Part shown: piece by piece, positions 59,480 to 64,000 of the stretch
Layout: every line of letters starts with the position of its first letter
Position numbering within the stretch: position 1 is the stretch's first letter
Source: JACVRN01 sp036389255
GTDB taxonomy: Bacteria; Acidobacteriota; Blastocatellia; Pyrinomonadales; Pyrinomonadaceae
Assembly: GCA_036389255.1 (NCBI GenBank)
Contig: DASVQI010000041.1
Span: forward strand, 372,001 to 436,000
DNA: 64,000 bases
Direction: 5' to 3'
Position numbers and translations under genes: made by a program
Notes under the pieces: model-generated
Told to the model about the DNA's origin: nothing
The model's input: the letters and a program-made list of their open reading frames with translations, nothing else
Database searches by the model: none

Positions 59480-59741
59480 ACTGCAAGACAGTTTATAGAT
59501 ATAAGCCCGGCAGGATTTCGCTTCATTCTATTTATCTTGCGAAATTCAGAGCGAAGCGCCTTTCTATTGTAGAGCAGCAACTTACCCCGCCTCTAGAAAT
59601 CATCACTGAAGTCTTTCATGCAAATTATCGCTGGCTTTCTGGTCTTTTAACCAAGTGGCAGTTGAGGGCTGGTAACATCATGGCCGGCGCGCTATTTTGG
59701 ATTGAGTCCGGGCGGCGGGTTGTGAAGGAGGGGCAGAGATT

Positions 59742-62700
59742 ATGCGCAGGGCAGGAAATCTACTTTTCGTAGCCGCAGCGATTATAACCTTATGGCTCTC
59801 GCCAATCCTCGCCCCGAACTCTTTTGGTCAGGGCGCGCAGCCGCAGCCGCAGGACTCAAAGAAGAGCGCACAGAAAGAGGTGGCCTCGCTACAGGAGCAG
59901 GCGAGAGCCCTGATGGAGAAGCGGGAGTTTGAGCAGGCGCAAAGGCTTCTTGAGACAGCGCTCTCGCTTGCCGAAAAGGATTTAGGGGCCGGGCACGAGA
60001 AGGTTGCGGAAACGCTGGTCTATCTGGCTTACCTCTACGAGGCGAAAGAAGATTACGCGCGCGCAGGCGAGATGTATGCTCGCTCGCTGCGGCTGGTGGA
60101 AAAGCTTCAAGGCGCAGATGACACGCAGGTCGCTATTCTCCTTAACGCCTGGGCGGAGATGCACCTTAAACGCCGCGCGCCGGACGATGCCGAGCCGCTA
60201 CTTAAACGCGCCCTCTCCATCAGCGAGAAGTCAAAGGGGGCGCAGCATCCGGTCACGACGAATATCCTCTTCAACCTCGCGCGTCTTTATCAAAGCAGGA
60301 ACGATTACACGGAGGCGGAGGCTCTTTACAATCGCGCCCTTGCAATCGTGGAAAGGGAGCAGGGGAAGGAGCATAGTGACCTCTCAAGGATTCTCAACGC
60401 GCTCGGTGAGCTTTACTTCATAAAGCAGGAGGCGGCTCGCGGCATTCCTCTTTTAGAGCGCGCCCTGTCCATAGACGAGAAGAGTTACGGCGCGGAGCAC
60501 TTCGCCATACTCGGCTCCCTCATCAGGCTCGCGCACCTGCGTTACGTGACGGGAGATTACAACGGCGCAGAGCAGCTATACAGCCGGATGCTGGCCATGT
60601 ACGTCAAGGTCGGCGGTGAAGATAATCGCTACAACGTCACGCCGCTTCTGGGGCTGGCCAATGTTTACAAGAGCAAAGGCGATTACGAGCGCGCAGAAAA
60701 GTTGTACCGGCGGGTGCTGGCTCTTGAGGAGAAGGCTAGCGGCACGGACGCTCTCAATCTCGTCATCACGCTCGATTCTTTCGCAGAGCTTTACGTGCTC
60801 AAGCGCGACTCCGCGCAGGCGGAGGCGCTCTACGAGCGCTCGCTGAAGGTGCGCGAAAAGGCTTTCGGCGCGGAGCACCCGAACATCGTGGCCTCCCTGA
60901 ATAATCTGGCGAAAGTTTATGAAGATAAGGGCGACTACGCGCGTGCCGCAGCCATGTATGAGCGCGCCCTGTCAATCAGAGAAAAGAGTCTGGGGGCAGA
61001 GCACAGGGATGTCGCCGCGTCGCTCAACAGTCTGGCGCTCGTCTACAAGGAGAGGGGCGATTACGCGCGGGCGGAGGCTCTGCTTAAACGCGCTCTCGAA
61101 ATACGCGAAAAGGCTTTGGGCGCGGAGAGCGTGCCCGTGGCGAAAACGCTGGGCGACCTTGCAGCCTTGTACGAGGCGCGGGGGGATTATGCACGCGCTG
61201 AGCCTCTATACCTGCGCGCCCTCGGGTTGCGTGAAAAATTGCAGGGCGCGGAGCATACGGATGTCGCCAGCACGCTCGGCAATCTGGCTAACCTTTATAA
61301 GGCCAGAGGCTATTACGCTGAGGCCGAGCCTCTATATCTACGCTCGCTGGCTATTAAAGAGAAGGCGTTCGGGCCGGAGCACGCAGAAGTCGCCGCTTCC
61401 CTGAACAACCTCGCCTACTTTTATCAGGAGAGGGGCGACTACGCGCGCGCCGAGCTATTATACAAGCGCGCCATATCCATACAGGAAAAGCAGCTCGGGC
61501 CTAATCATCCCGATTTGGCCACGACGCTAGATAATCTGGGGGCTCTCTACCGGGAGCGTGGGGATTACCTTCAGGCAGAGCCTCTGCTTCAGCGCGGCCT
61601 GTCTATACGCGAGAAATGGTTTGGCCCGGAGCACAGGGATGTCACAATCTCACTCAACACTCTAGCGATTCTCTATACCCTTAAGGGCGATTACGCTCGC
61701 GCCGAGCAGCTACTGAACCGTGCCCTAACTATTAAAGAGAAGGTGCTCGGAGCGGAGCATGATGAGCTTGCCGCGCCGCTCATCAACCTAGCGACTCTTT
61801 ATCAGGAGAAGAGAGATTATGCGCGCGCCGAGCAGCTTCTACAGCGCGCTTTGACTCTGCGCGAGAGGGCTCTGGGCGCGGAGCATCCCGACGTCGCGGC
61901 GGTACTGAACAACATGGCTGTGCTCTACTGGCAGCGCGGAGATTATGCGCTTGCCGAACCGCTCATGCGCCGCTCTCTATCAATCACGGAGAAAGCCTTC
62001 GGCGCGGAGCATCCGGACACGGCGCTCGCCCTTAATAATCTGGCCTCGCTATACGACGTGAAAGGCGACGTCAAAACTGCCGAGTCGTTATACCTGCGGT
62101 CATTGGCCGTCACGGAGAAATCGCTGGGCGCGCAACATCCCAGAACGGCGGCCCTGCTACAGAACCTCGTGACGCTCTATCAGGAGCAGGGCAACAGGGC
62201 GCAGGCTCTGGCGCTGCTCGCCAGAAGCGCGGAGATTAACGAGCATAATCTTTCGCTCATCCTGAATACGGGTTCCGAGAAGCAGAAGCTTCTCTATCTG
62301 GCCACTCTTGCGACCGATACTGATTACGCCGTCTGGTTCAACATGCAGAAGCGTGAAGACACACAGGCTGCGGGCTTGGCTCTGCTGACTGTCTTGCGTC
62401 GCAAGGGACGCGCTCTGGATGCCATGAGTGAGCAGGTAGGCGCTTTGCGCCGCCGCATGAGCCCTTCGGATAGGACGCTTCTGGACGAGTTGGACAAGAC
62501 TCGAACGGAACTGGCTTCGCTCGTGCTTGAGGGGGCTGGCGGCGCACAGCCCGCAGAGCATCAGGCGAAAGTGGCAAGGCTTCAGGCGGAAGTAGAGCGG
62601 CTGGAAGCGGAGGTGGGTGCGCGCAGCAGCGAGTTCAGGGCGCAATCACAGACCGTTACAGTCGAGCGCGTTCAGAACGCTATTCCGCAGAACGCCGCGC

Positions 62701-63941
62701 TCGTAGAGATTGCGCTCTACAGACCCTTCAATAACCGGGCGCAGAAAGCGGAAGAGAAGTGGGGCAGCCCGCGATACGCTGCATACGTCCTCAAGCGCGA
62801 CGGGCAGGTGAGCTGGGTTGATTTGGGTGACGCTGCCTTAATTGACGCGGACATAGCACGGTTCCGCACGGCGCTTGCCGACCGGAAGAGTCTTAATGTT
62901 AAAGGGGCCGCTCGCTCTCTCTACGAAAAGGTGATGCGGCCCATACGCAGGCTGCTGGGAGACAAGACGCTCCTGCTGGTTTCACCCGACGGGGCGCTCA
63001 ATCTGGTTCCGTTCAACGCTCTGGTAGACGAACAGAATCGTTATCTCATAGAGAGCTACAGCATCACGTACCTGACGAGCGGGCGCGACCTGCTCAGAAT
63101 GCAGGTGCGTGCCGAGGGCGCGAGTAATAAGTCCGCGCCTTTGGTTATAGCAGACCCTTCATTCGACCAGCCCGGCGACGGGAGCGGCGCGAGCGCTTCC
63201 ACTGGGAGCCTCGCAGAGGGCAGCCGCGCCTTTGATTTGAAGCAGGTAACATTCAAGCCTTTACCGGGCACGGCGAGCGAGGCGCAGGCCCTCAGCAACA
63301 TCCTGCCGGATGCTCAGGTCTTGACGGGCACAAGGGCGACCGAAGAGGCCATCAAACTGGCGCGTGCGCCCATCATCCTGCACATAGCCACGCACGGCTT
63401 TTTCCTGCCTGACCTGAATCCGGCTGCACGCTCAGCCTCTAATAGACGGCGCGGCCCGCGCTTGAGCCTCACAGAGACGTTGCCGTCCGAGACTGCGTCC
63501 GGCGAGAACCCGCTCCTGCGCTCTGGGCTGGCGCTGGCGGGCGTTAACCAGCGACGCGGCGGCGCTTCAAACAACGGCATACTGACAGCGCTCGAAGCCG
63601 CGAGCCTTAATCTATGGGGGACGAAGCTGGTCGTGCTGTCCGCCTGCGAAACCGGTCTGGGCGAAGTCAAAAACGGCGAGGGAGTTTACGGCCTACGCCG
63701 CGCGCTTGTACTGGCCGGGGCGGAGAGCCAGTTGATTAGCCTCTGGCAAGTCTCGGACAAAGCGACTCAAAATTTGATGGTATCTTACTACCGCCGTTTG
63801 CAGGCCGGAGAGGGAAGGGCGGAAGCTCTGCGGCAGGTACAGCTTGAAATGCTCAGGAGCGCGGCGTGGAATCATCCCTATTTCTGGGCCAGCTTCATTC
63901 CGCAGGGACAATGGTCGGGCATGAGCGCGCCCCGGCAGTAG
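59742..63941 (+). CDS. Secreted TPR-CHAT protein (18 tandem 42-residue TPR units plus caspase-like CHAT domain)
   Basis: A 1399-residue protein with an N-terminal signal peptide (NLLFVAAAIITLWLSPILA). Residues about 78-834 are 18 tandem units of 42 residues, kinesin-light-chain-like TPRs with the recurring EKxLGAEHPDVAxxLNNLAxLY. A coiled-coil (ARLQAEVERLEAEVGARSSE) precedes the C-terminal CHAT domain, where the catalytic dyad is seen as His in HIATHGFFLP (about residue 1217) and Cys about 1301 in SACETGLG. CHAT proteases are caspase relatives. AAGGAGG supports the ATG. Export makes a cytoplasmic death role unlikely unless the signal is misjudged. Confidence 0.93.
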   Translation: MRRAGNLLFVAAAIITLWLSPILAPNSFGQGAQPQPQDSKKSAQKEVASLQEQARALMEKREFEQAQRLLETALSLAEKDLGAGHEKVAETLVYLAYLYEAKEDYARAGEMYARSLRLVEKLQGADDTQVAILLNAWAEMHLKRRAPDDAEPLLKRALSISEKSKGAQHPVTTNILFNLARLYQSRNDYTEAEALYNRALAIVEREQGKEHSDLSRILNALGELYFIKQEAARGIPLLERALSIDEKSYGAEHFAILGSLIRLAHLRYVTGDYNGAEQLYSRMLAMYVKVGGEDNRYNVTPLLGLANVYKSKGDYERAEKLYRRVLALEEKASGTDALNLVITLDSFAELYVLKRDSAQAEALYERSLKVREKAFGAEHPNIVASLNNLAKVYEDKGDYARAAAMYERALSIREKSLGAEHRDVAASLNSLALVYKERGDYARAEALLKRALEIREKALGAESVPVAKTLGDLAALYEARGDYARAEPLYLRALGLREKLQGAEHTDVASTLGNLANLYKARGYYAEAEPLYLRSLAIKEKAFGPEHAEVAASLNNLAYFYQERGDYARAELLYKRAISIQEKQLGPNHPDLATTLDNLGALYRERGDYLQAEPLLQRGLSIREKWFGPEHRDVTISLNTLAILYTLKGDYARAEQLLNRALTIKEKVLGAEHDELAAPLINLATLYQEKRDYARAEQLLQRALTLRERALGAEHPDVAAVLNNMAVLYWQRGDYALAEPLMRRSLSITEKAFGAEHPDTALALNNLASLYDVKGDVKTAESLYLRSLAVTEKSLGAQHPRTAALLQNLVTLYQEQGNRAQALALLARSAEINEHNLSLILNTGSEKQKLLYLATLATDTDYAVWFNMQKREDTQAAGLALLTVLRRKGRALDAMSEQVGALRRRMSPSDRTLLDELDKTRTELASLVLEGAGGAQPAEHQAKVARLQAEVERLEAEVGARSSEFRAQSQTVTVERVQNAIPQNAALVEIALYRPFNNRAQKAEEKWGSPRYAAYVLKRDGQVSWVDLGDAALIDADIARFRTALADRKSLNVKGAARSLYEKVMRPIRRLLGDKTLLLVSPDGALNLVPFNALVDEQNRYLIESYSITYLTSGRDLLRMQVRAEGASNKSAPLVIADPSFDQPGDGSGASASTGSLAEGSRAFDLKQVTFKPLPGTASEAQALSNILPDAQVLTGTRATEEAIKLARAPIILHIATHGFFLPDLNPAARSASNRRRGPRLSLTETLPSETASGENPLLRSGLALAGVNQRRGGASNNGILTALEAASLNLWGTKLVVLSACETGLGEVKNGEGVYGLRRALVLAGAESQLISLWQVSDKATQNLMVSYYRRLQAGEGRAEALRQVQLEMLRSAAWNHPYFWASFIPQGQWSGMSAPRQ

Positions 63942-63968
63942 ACAGGCCAAAGGGCTTTTCATCATTCG

Positions 63969-63998
63969 TTGACACTTAAAAGCGCGGACGGTTATCAT
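63969..63998 (+). promoter_or_regulatory. Predicted promoter at the window edge
   Basis: TTGACA (63969-63974), an 18-base spacer and TATCAT (63993-63998). It would drive a gene beyond the window. Confidence 0.6.
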
Positions 63999-64000
63999 CC

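Noticed and set aside
58839..59480. Chromosomal replication origin
   Set aside because: Only three DnaA-like boxes were found, with no AT-rich unwinding region next to them and no dnaA, dnaN or gyrB in the window.
1..64000. CRISPR arrays, insertion sequences or prophage genes
   Set aside because: No direct-repeat/spacer pattern, transposase, integrase or phage structural gene was recognised anywhere in the window.

Overview
The window reads as bacterial chromosome, most likely from an acidobacterium of the Blastocatellia/Pyrinomonadaceae type. This is an inference from gene content: a complete Alternative Complex III joined to an A2-type caa3 oxidase, a bacterial tricorn protease, an S9 peptidase, many TPR and Ala/Pro-rich exported proteins, GC-rich genes with Shine-Dalgarno starts, and AT-richer intergenic hairpins. 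No ribosomal RNA or universal marker is present to confirm it.

Layout. Bases 1-3.5 kb hold the end of an exopolysaccharide tyrosine autokinase, a PqqD-domain protein that ends in two cystine-knot-like repeats, and an HprK-like kinase facing them. Bases 3.8-11 kb hold an exported unknown protein, ATP-dependent PEP carboxykinase, small unknowns, a frameshifted gene, an EamA transporter, a ferredoxin-domain protein and a metallo-beta-lactamase-fold hydrolase. Bases 11.2-25.2 kb are one long minus-strand respiratory operon, actABCDEF, an accessory membrane protein, SCO, then coxB, coxA, coxC and coxD. It starts at a good sigma70-like promoter and has a leader of about 210 nt. It encodes quinol oxidation, electron transfer and oxygen reduction in one transcription unit.

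Bases 25.5-42.7 kb are mostly housekeeping: ROK kinase, UspA, DedA, GHMP kinase, NUDIX hydrolase, PyrE-like phosphoribosyltransferase, RecR, YbaB/EbfC, a UvrD-like helicase, esterase, two DUF4440/NTF2-like exported proteins, S9 peptidase, HutI, a Crp/Fnr regulator and GltX. A very short independent transcription unit lies at 39.45-39.69 kb. tRNA-Ser(GCU) at 42.8 kb is followed by a DUF4062-STAND-TPR gene, a probable accessory or defence gene. Next come a subtilase with hexapeptide repeats, a Tat-exported phosphoesterase, an arsR/arsI divergent pair, dxs, tricorn protease, a membrane unknown, tlyA and a YkgJ-type protein. An unassigned structured RNA of about 540 nt follows, with its own promoter and terminator, and then a secreted TPR-CHAT protein.

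Intergenic spaces carry many long, near-perfect hairpins. Some are ordinary convergent terminators. Others, especially a family with a CACCGGCTCATT core and a family built from GAGAGTC words, lie between co-directional or divergent genes and look like dispersed repeats.

The strongest candidates for undescribed biology are the PqqD/tandem-knottin protein, the ~540-nt RNA, the respiratory operon leader, and the short promoter-to-terminator unit with an 11-codon ORF. All coordinates, motifs and spacings were read by eye. No homology search or RNA folding was run, so family assignments rest on recognised motifs.
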